64,000 nucleotides of DNA from Thalassospira lucentensis MCCC 1A00383 = DSM 14000. GTDB lineage: Bacteria; Pseudomonadota; Alphaproteobacteria; Rhodospirillales; Thalassospiraceae. Location: NCBI RefSeq assembly GCF_000421265.1, contig NZ_ATWN01000003.1:186001-250000 (forward strand), in the 5' to 3' direction. The notes below the pieces were generated by a model. That model was not told where the DNA came from, ran no database searches, and saw only the letters and a list, made by a program, of their open reading frames with translations. This document shows positions 18,839-26,829 of the stretch, one piece after another. Numbering within the stretch: the stretch's first letter is position 1; the number at the start of each line of letters is the position of its first letter. The translations under genes and the position numbers were made by a program.

Positions 18839-19489
18839 ATGAGTGCCACCGATATATCCACCAGATCCCTCAAACCGCGTCTTGGTCGGCGTGGCATGCT
18901 CATCGGAGCAACCGTCCTTGGTGTCCTGACTGCCATCGCCCTTGATACCACGGTTGTCACAATCGGATCCGAGCAGGACATGCGTGTTGCCGGATTTTCT
19001 GCCGATACGTATGGCGCGGCACAATTCCCGCGCATCCGCGATGACGTGATCAGCCGCGCTGTTGACGCAAAAACACTGGCAAATGCGCTGGCAAAGGATA
19101 AAAAGGCCGCAGCCGAACAATACGGCACCGGTGGCGCAATGCCGGTGCTACCAGTGGAACTGACCGGTACGGTTGGCGAAGGAAAAGGCGGCATTTACGA
19201 CGTCACCGTTGATGGACTTGAAGATATCCGCATCCGGGTTCAAACGGGTCCTGCAATCAATGGTACGGATCTTCGTGACGCGCCGGGCGATATCGCATTT
19301 GGCGAATTCAAAAACCAGATCGAGTATCAGGATGCCGGTGCTGGCATCAATCGGGCCATGAAGTCCGAAATTCTTCAAGACCTGGATAGAGAGTCGCTTC
19401 CCGGAAAGACAATTTCCATTACCGGCGTTTTCAAATTGATCAATCCGAAAATGTGGCTGATCACCCCGGTCGAGGTGCAGGTCCAATGA
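18839..19489 (+). CDS. DUF2291 protein, accessory to sugar ABC transporter
   Basis: 216 residues with one N-terminal membrane segment (about 20-37: GMLIGATVLGVLTAIALDTT), then a periplasmic domain. The pattern AAQFPRIRDDVISRAVDA, then VELTGTVGEGKGGIYDVTVDGL, IRVQTGPAINGTDLRDA and GEFKNQIEYQDAG matches DUF2291, which usually sits at the head of ribose-type ABC operons. Biochemical role is unknown; an assembly or substrate-capture partner is plausible. GGGAGG precedes the ATG. The stop overlaps the ATPase start (ATGA), so the pair is coupled. Confidence 0.88.
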   Translation: MSATDISTRSLKPRLGRRGMLIGATVLGVLTAIALDTTVVTIGSEQDMRVAGFSADTYGAAQFPRIRDDVISRAVDAKTLANALAKDKKAAAEQYGTGGAMPVLPVELTGTVGEGKGGIYDVTVDGLEDIRIRVQTGPAINGTDLRDAPGDIAFGEFKNQIEYQDAGAGINRAMKSEILQDLDRESLPGKTISITGVFKLINPKMWLITPVEVQVQ

Positions 19490-21033
19490 CAGCACTTCAG
19501 ACCATCACACCAGAAACATTCACCGCCGACGAAGTTGTGATGTCGGCCCGCGATGTCGCCAAATTTTACGGCCCGCTTCAGGCATTGAAGGGCGTGAATT
19601 TCGACATCCACCGCGGACAGGTCACGACCCTTTTTGGCGAGAACGGTGCCGGCAAGTCAACATTGATGAAAATCCTGTCGGGCATTATTGCACCGACATC
19701 CGGAGATATCCTGCTTGATGATGAACCCGTGCGTTTTCACGGCGCCAATCATGCTCTGGCGCATGGCATCTCGATCATTCATCAGGAACTGGCATTGGCC
19801 GGAAACCTGAATGTCCGTGACAACATTTTCATGGGGCGCGAAATCCGCACAGCAACCGGTGTCAATTTCGCCGAGGAAGAACGCATAACACGCTCCCTCA
19901 TGGAAGAGCTGGAAGAAGATATTGATCCGCTCACCCCGGTCGAGGAATTGCGCTTAGGGCAGCAGCAAATTGTCGAGATCGCCCGCGCATTACAGGCCAA
20001 GAGCCGCATCCTGATCATGGATGAACCAACCTCCGCCCTGTCCTCGTCCGAGGTCGAAGTCCTTTTCAAGGTCATTAACGACCTGACCGCCAAAGGGGTC
20101 AGCATCGTTTATATCTCCCATCACCTTGAAGAGGCATTGGAGATCACGGACCACGCTGTTGTCCTGCGTGATGGCGAAATGACGGCATGGGCCCCCCGTG
20201 CGGAAATCGACATCGAATGGATCGTGCGCAACATGGTAGGTGAAAACTTCAACCTTGGCGCGCGCCCCAACAGCAAAATGGGCGCACCGGCCCTTACGAT
20301 CGAAAACCTGTGCGTACCCGATGCGTCGGGCAACGGGCTGGTGGTTGATCACATTAACCTTAGCGTCCGGTCCGGAGAGATTGTTTGCATCTATGGGTTG
20401 ATGGGAGCAGGACGGACAGAAATGATGGAATGTGCAGCAGGACGCCTGAAGGCGCAAAGCGGCACTGTAAAACTGCATACGCAGGATGTTTCCAACCTTT
20501 CCATTTCCGAGCGCATCAATGCCGGTCTGGTTCTTGTACCCGAAGACCGTCAACGCGACGGTCTCGTCCAGACAATGACGGTTGGACAAAACCTTTCACT
20601 TTCATCAATTGCGGCCTTTACCCGTGGCCTGTTCACCAGCCGCAAGGTCGAAAGCAAGGTGATCGAAGACTCAATTCGCGAAGTCACGGTCAAAACCGAA
20701 AGCGGTGCCACCATGATTGGCGCGCTTTCGGGGGGGAACCAGCAAAAGGTCGTGATCGGAAAAATGCTCGCCACCCAGCCGGAAGTCATCCTGCTGGATG
20801 AACCTTCACGCGGGATCGACATCGGCGCAAAAGCCGAGGTTTTCAAACTGCTGGCAAGCACCGCTGAAAAACGCGGGCTCGCGGTTCTTTATTCGACTTC
20901 GGAAGTCGGAGAGTGCCTGAGCATCGCGCACCGAATCATCGTCATGAACAGAGGCCGAATTGCGGCCGAATTCGACCATACAGCAACCAAAGAACAGATC
21001 ATGGCCGCCTCTGGCGAAGCCGTGCACCACTAG
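19486..21033 (+). CDS. Sugar ABC transporter, double ATPase subunit (RbsA type)
   Basis: 515 residues with two ABC domains, as in RbsA/XylG. The first has Walker A GENGAGKS near residue 55, signature LRLGQQQIVEIARAL and Walker B ILIMDEPTSAL. The second has the degenerate Walker A GLMGAGRTE, signature LSGGNQQKVVIGKML and Walker B VILLDEPSRGIDIG. The asymmetric second P-loop is normal for this family. It powers import of the polyol at the inner membrane. The chosen ATG overlaps the DUF2291 stop (ATGA); an upstream in-frame codon at 19453 was rejected. By context it corresponds to the ATPase of the eryEFG transporter of rhizobia. Confidence 0.93.
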   Translation: MTALQTITPETFTADEVVMSARDVAKFYGPLQALKGVNFDIHRGQVTTLFGENGAGKSTLMKILSGIIAPTSGDILLDDEPVRFHGANHALAHGISIIHQELALAGNLNVRDNIFMGREIRTATGVNFAEEERITRSLMEELEEDIDPLTPVEELRLGQQQIVEIARALQAKSRILIMDEPTSALSSSEVEVLFKVINDLTAKGVSIVYISHHLEEALEITDHAVVLRDGEMTAWAPRAEIDIEWIVRNMVGENFNLGARPNSKMGAPALTIENLCVPDASGNGLVVDHINLSVRSGEIVCIYGLMGAGRTEMMECAAGRLKAQSGTVKLHTQDVSNLSISERINAGLVLVPEDRQRDGLVQTMTVGQNLSLSSIAAFTRGLFTSRKVESKVIEDSIREVTVKTESGATMIGALSGGNQQKVVIGKMLATQPEVILLDEPSRGIDIGAKAEVFKLLASTAEKRGLAVLYSTSEVGECLSIAHRIIVMNRGRIAAEFDHTATKEQIMAASGEAVHH

Positions 21034-21044
21034 GGAGGCCAGAC

Positions 21045-22079
21045 ATGGCACAAACCACGACTTCTACGCCTGCTGCAGGTGGCATAGACCTCAATATCGG
21101 CAAGATCCTGCTGGAAGGTCGTGCATTCTTTGCGTTGGTGGCGATTGTTATCACCTTCTCGTTCCTGTCACCTGTCTATTTCAGCGGCAGCAACTTCCTG
21201 ACCATGTCATCTCATGTGGCGATCTTTGGCCTTCTGGCCATCGGCATGTTGCTCGTGATCCTGAATGGCGGCATTGATCTTTCGGTTGGTTCGACACTTG
21301 GTCTGTCCGGAGTGGTCGCAGGTTACCTTATGCAAGGTGTCGAAATTCCATCCTCCGGCGTCATTCTGTACCCGCCGGTTTGGGCCGTTGTCGTCCTGAC
21401 CATCGCACTTGGCGCTTTTGTCGGGGCGGTCAACGGGGTGCTCATCGCCTTTTTCAGGGTTCCGGCCTTCGTCGCAACGCTTGGGATGCTCTATGTCGCA
21501 CGCGGTGTTGCGCTGTTGATGACCAATGGTCTCACATACAACAATCTGGGCGGCACCGAAGCACTGGGCAATACCGGCTTTGACTGGCTTGGTTTCAACC
21601 GTATCGCGGGCGTTCCCATCGGCGTGATCGTTCTGGCAGTGGTTGCCCTGATCATTGGTCTTGTCCTGATGCGAACAGCGTTTGGTCGTTGGCTCTATGC
21701 GTCGGGCGGGAACGAACGGGCGGCCGAACTGTCGGGCGTACCTACCCGTGGCGTGAAAGTTTCGGTCTATGTGCTGTCGGGTGTTTGTGCCGCCATTGCC
21801 GGGCTTGTGCTTTCCTCACAGCTGACATCCGCAGGTCCGACCGCCGGCACCACTTACGAACTCACGGCCATCGCAGCAGTAGTAATCGGCGGGGCGGCAC
21901 TTACCGGGGGGCGTGGCAACGTACGCGGCACGATGCTCGGCGCCTTTGTAATCGGCTTTCTGAGCGATGGCCTCGTCATTATCGGCGTTTCTGCTTACTG
22001 GCAAACCGTCTTTACCGGTGCGGTGATCGTGCTCGCCGTGCTGCTTAACAGCCTTCAATACGGCCGTTCCGGCCGATAA
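21045..22079 (+). CDS. Sugar ABC transporter permease (RbsC type)
   Basis: 344 residues, very hydrophobic, with 8-10 membrane segments of the BPD_transp_2 family. The family signature LLVILNGGIDLSVGSTLGLS lies near residue 70, and ELTAIAAVVIGGAALTGGRG near 275 is the coupling region that meets the ATPase. It forms the translocation channel for the periplasmic binding protein cargo. GGGAGG directly precedes the ATG, which follows the ATPase stop by 11 bp. By context it is the erythritol permease (EryF-like). Confidence 0.93.
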   Translation: MAQTTTSTPAAGGIDLNIGKILLEGRAFFALVAIVITFSFLSPVYFSGSNFLTMSSHVAIFGLLAIGMLLVILNGGIDLSVGSTLGLSGVVAGYLMQGVEIPSSGVILYPPVWAVVVLTIALGAFVGAVNGVLIAFFRVPAFVATLGMLYVARGVALLMTNGLTYNNLGGTEALGNTGFDWLGFNRIAGVPIGVIVLAVVALIIGLVLMRTAFGRWLYASGGNERAAELSGVPTRGVKVSVYVLSGVCAAIAGLVLSSQLTSAGPTAGTTYELTAIAAVVIGGAALTGGRGNVRGTMLGAFVIGFLSDGLVIIGVSAYWQTVFTGAVIVLAVLLNSLQYGRSGR

Positions 22080-22169
22080 CGAATTCGGGTGCGAGACAGG
22101 GTGGTCTTGCGCCCGAATAACCGCCGGACACGTCCGGTAATATCAAAACCCAACGGGAGGACACCCAAA

Positions 22170-23120
22170 ATGAACGTTATAAAGCGTACACTTTTCGCAA
22201 CGATTGCTGCCCTGCCTTTGATGTCGACTGCGGCGATGGCAGACGGCCTGATTTCGATCATCGTGAATGATCCTTCAAATCCCTATTGGTTTACTGAAGG
22301 GGAAGTTGCCAAAGCCACGGCAGAAGAGCTTGGCTATGACGCCAATGTCGGGGCACACAAGGGTGATACCAACACCGAAAGCAACCTCGTTGACACCGCG
22401 ATCACCAATCAGGCCAAGGCGATTATTCTCGATCCGGCCAATGCCGACGGTTCGATCGGTGCCGTGAAAAAAGCGTTTGCCGCTGGCATCCCCGTATTCA
22501 TCGTGAATGCTGAAATCAATCAGACAGGCCTTGCCAAAGCACAGTTGGTATCAAACAACGCACAAGGTGCTGCCCTTGGTGCCATGGCCTGGGTCGATGC
22601 GATGGGCGATAGTGGCTCCTATGTTGAACTGTTTGGCGCACCGTCGGACAACAATGCCCAGACGCGCTCGAACGGGTTTGAAACGGTGCTGACCCAATAC
22701 CCCGATCTTGAGAAAAAAGCACAGGAAGTGGCAAACTGGGATCGTACCCAGGGCTATTCAAAAATGCAGTCGATGCTACAGGCCAACCCGGATATCTCGG
22801 GCGTGATCTCGGGCAATGACGAAATGGCTCTTGGTGCGATTGCCGCCCTGAAAGAAGCTGGTAAACTTGAAGGCAAAATCATTGGCGGCTTTGATGGTTC
22901 ACCTGATGCTGTTGAAGCCGTCAAGGCAGGTGAATTGACCTACACCGTCCTGCAACCGGTTGCGATCTTTGCAGAAGAAGCCGTTCGTCAGGCCGATCAC
23001 TTCATCACCACCGGGGAATTGAAGGTTGTCGAAGAAAAGCAGCTCTTTGATTGCATTCTGGTCGATGCCAGCATTCTTGATGTTTATTCCTTCTCTGGAC
23101 CGTTCCAGCTTGATCGGTAA
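22170..23120 (+). CDS. Sugar ABC transporter periplasmic binding protein
   Basis: 316 residues, Peripla_BP_4/RbsB type. A Sec signal peptide (MNVIKRTLFATIAALPLMSTAAMA) ends in AMA before DGLISIIVNDPSNPYW. Typical features are QAKAIILDPANADGSIGAVKKA, PVFIVNAEI and ISGNDEMALGAIAALKEAG. It binds the imported polyol in the periplasm, by context erythritol (EryG-like). The ATG at 22170 has GGGAGG 10 bp upstream; earlier in-frame codons lie in the intergenic stretch. A rho-independent terminator follows 72 bp downstream. Confidence 0.93.
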   Translation: MNVIKRTLFATIAALPLMSTAAMADGLISIIVNDPSNPYWFTEGEVAKATAEELGYDANVGAHKGDTNTESNLVDTAITNQAKAIILDPANADGSIGAVKKAFAAGIPVFIVNAEINQTGLAKAQLVSNNAQGAALGAMAWVDAMGDSGSYVELFGAPSDNNAQTRSNGFETVLTQYPDLEKKAQEVANWDRTQGYSKMQSMLQANPDISGVISGNDEMALGAIAALKEAGKLEGKIIGGFDGSPDAVEAVKAGELTYTVLQPVAIFAEEAVRQADHFITTGELKVVEEKQLFDCILVDASILDVYSFSGPFQLDR

Positions 23121-23192
23121 TCAAACCACCTGATTTAGGTCCAAGCATAGACAATGAGGAGGGATGCATCACATGCTCCCTTCCTATCTGAA

Positions 23193-23228
23193 GAAAACCC
23201 CGTTCAAATTGAGCGGGGTTTTCTTTTT
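23193..23228 (+). terminator. Rho-independent terminator of the transporter operon
   Basis: GAAAACCCCG pairs with CGGGGTTTTC across a 10-base loop and is followed by a T-run. It ends the plus-strand ABC transporter operon. Confidence 0.9.
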
Positions 23229-23299
23229 GTAGTGATCGTTACAAATTACTAAATACCGGAGTAGTGTGGTCGTTATCTTTTGGTGAATATCCTGCGCAA

Positions 23300-23332
23300 A
23301 ATAAAAGTCCCCGCACCTGACGGGGACTTTTA
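23300..23332 (-). terminator. Rho-independent terminator of the tpiA-rpiB-fbp-fba operon
   Basis: AAAAGTCCCCG pairs with CGGGGACTTTT around a short loop. On the minus strand it is followed by TTTTATTTT. It lies about 50 bp past the fba stop and can act in both directions. Confidence 0.85.
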
Positions 23333-23383
23333 ATGAGGAACCAGCGAAGGAAGCTCTTTACCGCTTCTTGTATATGTCGCCCG

Positions 23384-24415
23384 TCAGCTTACTGCCATTG
23401 CCTCAAGCGACAACGGTTTAATACGGTCGGCGTGACCGGCGGTCCCAAAGGCTTCGAACCGTGATTTGCACAGCTCGGTCATCAGGGCGGTGCCTTCCTT
23501 AAGGTACTTCCGTGGATCAAACTCCCCCGGATTTTCCGAAAGAACACGCCGCACGCCCGCCGTCATGGCCATGCGGTTGTCTGTATCAATATTCACCTTA
23601 CGTACCCCGGAACGAATACCGCGCTGGATCTCGTCGACCGGCACACCCCAAGTGGGTCGCATGTCGCCCCCAAAATTGTTAATCACCTGACGCAAGTCGT
23701 CAGGCACCGATGAAGAGCCATGCATGACCAGATGCGTGTCTGGTAAGCGGCGGTTGATTTCTTCAATGACAGTCATTGCCAAGATATCGCCATCGGGCTG
23801 ACGGCTGAACTTATAGGCACCGTGACTTGTCCCCATCGCGACGGCCAAGGCATCAACACCCGTCTCGCGCACGAACCGTTCGGCTTCTTCGGGGTCGGTC
23901 AACAATTGCTCGCCTGACAGCTTCTCGGTGGCACCATGACCGTCTTCCTGATCCCCCATACCGGTCTCAAGCGATCCGAGAACTCCCAACTCGCCCTCAA
24001 CCGAAACACCGCAGGCATGCGCCATTTCCACAACGCGTGCGGTGATGTCACGATTGTATGCGTAATCGGCCGGGGTTTTGCCATCACTTTCAAGCGAACC
24101 ATCCATCATCACGGATGTAAAACCGTGCTGGATCGCAGTAGCGCAAGTCGCCAGATTGTTCCCGTGATCAAGATGCATGCAAACCGGAATTTCCGGAAAG
24201 GTTTCGACAAGCCCGTCAATCAACCTTGCCAGCAGTTTATCGCCCGCATAGGCACGCGCCCCGCGTGAGGCCGCAAGGATCACCGGCGCATTTGCTTCGC
24301 GCGCCGCTGTCATGATTGCTAGCCCCATTTCCATGTTCGAGATGTTAAATGCCGGTACGGCATAACCGTGTTCTGCGGCATGGTCGAGCAATTGGCGAAG
24401 CGTAATGCGTGCCAT
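23384..24415 (-). CDS. fba: Class II fructose-bisphosphate aldolase
   Basis: 343 residues of the zinc-dependent class II family, Calvin-cycle (CbbA-like) subtype. Zinc and catalytic motifs are present: CMHLDHGN near residue 80, [19 protein letters not shown] and VMHGSSSVP, then NIDTDNR. It condenses dihydroxyacetone phosphate with glyceraldehyde-3-phosphate, and many members accept erythrose-4-phosphate to give sedoheptulose-1,7-bisphosphate. Last gene of the minus-strand operon, 3 bp after fbp, with GGAGGAGAA at the end of fbp. Its presence beside erythritol genes suggests a role in erythrose-4-phosphate assimilation. Confidence 0.93.
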   Translation of the reverse strand: MARITLRQLLDHAAEHGYAVPAFNISNMEMGLAIMTAAREANAPVILAASRGARAYAGDKLLARLIDGLVETFPEIPVCMHLDHGNNLATCATAIQHGFTSVMMDGSLESDGKTPADYAYNRDITARVVEMAHACGVSVEGELGVLGSLETGMGDQEDGHGATEKLSGEQLLTDPEEAERFVRETGVDALAVAMGTSHGAYKFSRQPDGDILAMTVIEEINRRLPDTHLVMHGSSSVPDDLRQVINNFGGDMRPTWGVPVDEIQRGIRSGVRKVNIDTDNRMAMTAGVRRVLSENPGEFDPRKYLKEGTALMTELCKSRFEAFGTAGHADRIKPLSLEAMAVS

Positions 24416-24418
24416 AAG

Positions 24419-25396
24419 TCAATTCTCCTCCGAGAGATATCTTGCGATGATGTCGACCTCTTCGCGTGCGCCAAACACAAGCGGTACATTTTGATGCGGT
24501 GTTGCGGGCATCAGGTCGAGAATACGGTTGGTCCCATCGGTGGCGCGACCGCCGGTTGCCTCGATCAGACAGGCAATTGGAACGGCTTCATAGGCAAGCC
24601 TCAATCTTCCCTCACGGTAACCGTCACGCCGATCTGCCGGATACATAAACGCCCCGCCCTTTAACAGAATACGGTGCAATTCCCCGACAGCTGCGGCCAG
24701 CCATCTCATATTAAAATTGCGTCCACGCGGACCATCCGCACCGGCGCGCAAATCGGACGCCCACGCCTGCAGGCCCGGCGACCAATGTCGTTCGTTCGAG
24801 GCGTTATAGGCAATTGTTCCCGCCTCGCTCTTTAGCTGAATATCGACTGCAGTCATTTTGAAATCACGCCCATCATATGTGGCGATATGGACGCCCTGCC
24901 CGGCGGTAAACCCAAAATCCAGCGAATGGCCAAACGATGCATATCCGGCAGCAACCGCTTCGGAACCCTTACGGCAAAAGTTCGCAGGTCCCGTTGGGTA
25001 AATGACAAACAACATGCCAAGCGGCGCACCAATACCAATTGATCCAGAGCCATCTATCGGATCAATTGCAATATCGTAATTGCCATTGGCATCAAGGACT
25101 TCAACTGCTTGGGCTTCTTCGGACAAAAGGTGACGAACACCACACCCCCTCAAAGCAGCAATAATGTGATCATGTGCACCGACATCCAGCGCCTTTTGCG
25201 CATCGCCACTTTCATTGTGGCCACATGGTGCAGCAGGATCACCAGGCAATTTCCCGGCGGCAAGGCGCGCGGCAATGGCCGGCAAAGCATTGGCGATTGC
25301 ATCCAACAAACTGCCCAATTCGCCCGTCGGTAGACAGGCTTTTAGCATTGCGGCATCGGCGGCACGGTCATTTGGCAAAATCAGCATGTTCAACAT
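24419..25396 (-). CDS. fbp: Class I fructose-1,6-bisphosphatase (possible SBPase)
   Basis: 325 residues of the class I FBPase family. The metal site IDPIDGSGSIGIGAPLG is near residue 120; the substrate-binding RGRNFNMRWLAAAVGELHRILLKGG and GGRATDGTNRILDL are conserved. It hydrolyses the C1 phosphate of fructose-1,6-bisphosphate, and Calvin-cycle-type relatives also act on sedoheptulose-1,7-bisphosphate. Lies between rpiB (54-bp gap) and fba (3-bp gap). The start at 25396 has only a weak ribosome site; a second ATG three codons later is possible. Confidence 0.92.
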   Translation of the reverse strand: MLNMLILPNDRAADAAMLKACLPTGELGSLLDAIANALPAIAARLAAGKLPGDPAAPCGHNESGDAQKALDVGAHDHIIAALRGCGVRHLLSEEAQAVEVLDANGNYDIAIDPIDGSGSIGIGAPLGMLFVIYPTGPANFCRKGSEAVAAGYASFGHSLDFGFTAGQGVHIATYDGRDFKMTAVDIQLKSEAGTIAYNASNERHWSPGLQAWASDLRAGADGPRGRNFNMRWLAAAVGELHRILLKGGAFMYPADRRDGYREGRLRLAYEAVPIACLIEATGGRATDGTNRILDLMPATPHQNVPLVFGAREEVDIIARYLSEEN

Positions 25397-25450
25397 CCGT
25401 CGTCAAAGGTGGGTCAGACACCATTGGTGCCGAACCTGCGATCCGTTGAC

Positions 25451-25912
25451 TTACGCTGTATGGTATTTTGCATCAACAGCGTCGATGGCCTGAACGTTGG
25501 TTGCCGACTTTCCTTGTGGATCAAACACCGCTGACAGAAACGCATCGGCGATATCCTTGGCAAGTTCCACACCGACAACACGTGCACCCATTGTAATGAT
25601 ATGGGCATTGTTCGATGTTGCGGCCTTGCCCGCAGAATAGGTGTCATGCGCCTGCGCTGCGCGAATGCCTGGAACCTTGTTTGCAGCAAGGCAAACCCCG
25701 ATACCAGTACCACAGCAAAGAATGGCACGATCATAGACCCCCGCCTTTACCGCCGAAGCCACCCGGTCCGAGAGATTGGCATAGTAATCGTCCGGCCCGG
25801 CTTCGGTCCGCGAGGCTTCGGTCACATCGTAATCCGGGTTGTTGCTTAGATACTCAGCCAATGCCTTGGCCAGTCCCTCGCCAGCACTGTCGCCAGCCAC
25901 TGCGATTTTCAT
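25451..25912 (-). CDS. rpiB: RpiB-type isomerase (erythrose-4-phosphate isomerase, EryI-like)
   Basis: 153 residues of the LacAB/RpiB family with the active-site motif [16 protein letters not shown] near residue 65. RpiB interconverts ribose-5-phosphate and ribulose-5-phosphate. The paralogue in Brucella ery loci (RpiB/EryI) instead converts D-erythrulose-4-phosphate to D-erythrose-4-phosphate, and that is the likely role here. The ATG overlaps the tpiA stop (ATGA) and has a strong GGAGGAAA, showing tight coupling with the preceding isomerase. Confidence 0.9.
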   Translation of the reverse strand: MKIAVAGDSAGEGLAKALAEYLSNNPDYDVTEASRTEAGPDDYYANLSDRVASAVKAGVYDRAILCCGTGIGVCLAANKVPGIRAAQAHDTYSAGKAATSNNAHIITMGARVVGVELAKDIADAFLSAVFDPQGKSATNVQAIDAVDAKYHTA

Positions 25913-26694
25913 ATCGTTTCCTCCATATTGACCTGCGCGTTCAGCGCAGTGTCACAACGCTTAAGAATGTCCAAATACCCGTCCACGTCCCACGCTGAGC
26001 GCCCGATAAACAGGCCATCAATATGCGGACACGTGATCAGCTCGGCACAATTCCCGGGATTGACTGATCCGCCATAAAGACACGGCACGCGGCGGCCCAG
26101 CACGTCTTCGGCAACTTTGATAATTTCTGCCTGACGTGCATCGGCATAATCCGATGTCGCAGGAATACCGTTCTCACCGATGGCCCATACCGGCTCGTAA
26201 GCAAGCCAGATTTCAGCCGCTTTCTGGCAATCCGTCAGCTTGGAAAGCGCACCGCGCACTTGTTTGGCGAGAACCTCGGAAGCCCGGCCCTTTTCGCGAT
26301 CTTCAAGCGTCTCACCGATACAAATCAGCGGAATCAGACCGTGCTGAACCGCAGCTTCCGTTTTCAGCCCCACCGTCTCATCCGTTTCGTTGAAATGCGC
26401 GCGACGCTCCGAATGCCCCAATTCAACAAGATCGAGGCCACATTCAACCAGCATTGGCGCGGAAATCTCACCGGTCCAGGCACCCTGAACGGCCCAATGC
26501 ATGTTCTGTGCCCCCACCAGCACGGATGTCTTCGCCAACATGTCCTTGACTTGCCGGGTCGCGGTGAAAGGCGGAATAACAAATGTCTGAATAGAAGGTG
26601 AAAGATCGGCTGACGCCAGCCCCTTTGCCCAGCTCAGCGCTTCGGGCAACGTCTTGTTCATTTTCCAGCTGGTGCCGATCCAAACCTTGGGCAT
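25909..26694 (-). CDS. tpiA: Triosephosphate isomerase paralogue (TpiA2/EryH-like)
   Basis: 261 residues, TIM fold. The catalytic set is recognisable: WKMNKT (Lys near 13), [11 protein letters not shown] (His near 100), [12 protein letters not shown] (Glu near 170) and YGGSVNPGN. In Brucella the second TIM (TpiA2/EryH) interconverts L-erythrulose-1-phosphate and D-erythrulose-4-phosphate. Grouping with rpiB inside the ery locus points to that function and not to the housekeeping enzyme. First gene of the operon; GGAGGAAA lies before the ATG. Confidence 0.9.
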   Translation of the reverse strand: MPKVWIGTSWKMNKTLPEALSWAKGLASADLSPSIQTFVIPPFTATRQVKDMLAKTSVLVGAQNMHWAVQGAWTGEISAPMLVECGLDLVELGHSERRAHFNETDETVGLKTEAAVQHGLIPLICIGETLEDREKGRASEVLAKQVRGALSKLTDCQKAAEIWLAYEPVWAIGENGIPATSDYADARQAEIIKVAEDVLGRRVPCLYGGSVNPGNCAELITCPHIDGLFIGRSAWDVDGYLDILKRCDTALNAQVNMEETI

Positions 26695-26829
26695 GGCAAA
26701 TATTTCCTCCGTCTTGGTTCGGAAGAAATAACATTTATCTCACATTATTCAACATTATTTTTGTTATTTTGTTATTTTTAATTGTTCACAAGAGGCGCTA
26801 CTGCTAGCTTTCAGACAGAGGAGGACCCT
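26695..26829. promoter_or_regulatory. Divergent promoter region tpiA operon / tkt
   Basis: A very AT-rich 135-bp spacer. TGTTATTTT occurs twice in close succession (26762 and 26770) and AATAACA occurs in the opposite sense near 26727. The motif resembles TGTAATTTTTT in the eryA/transporter spacer, so both control regions may be bound by the same regulator, the DeoR protein being the best candidate. Confidence 0.45.
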
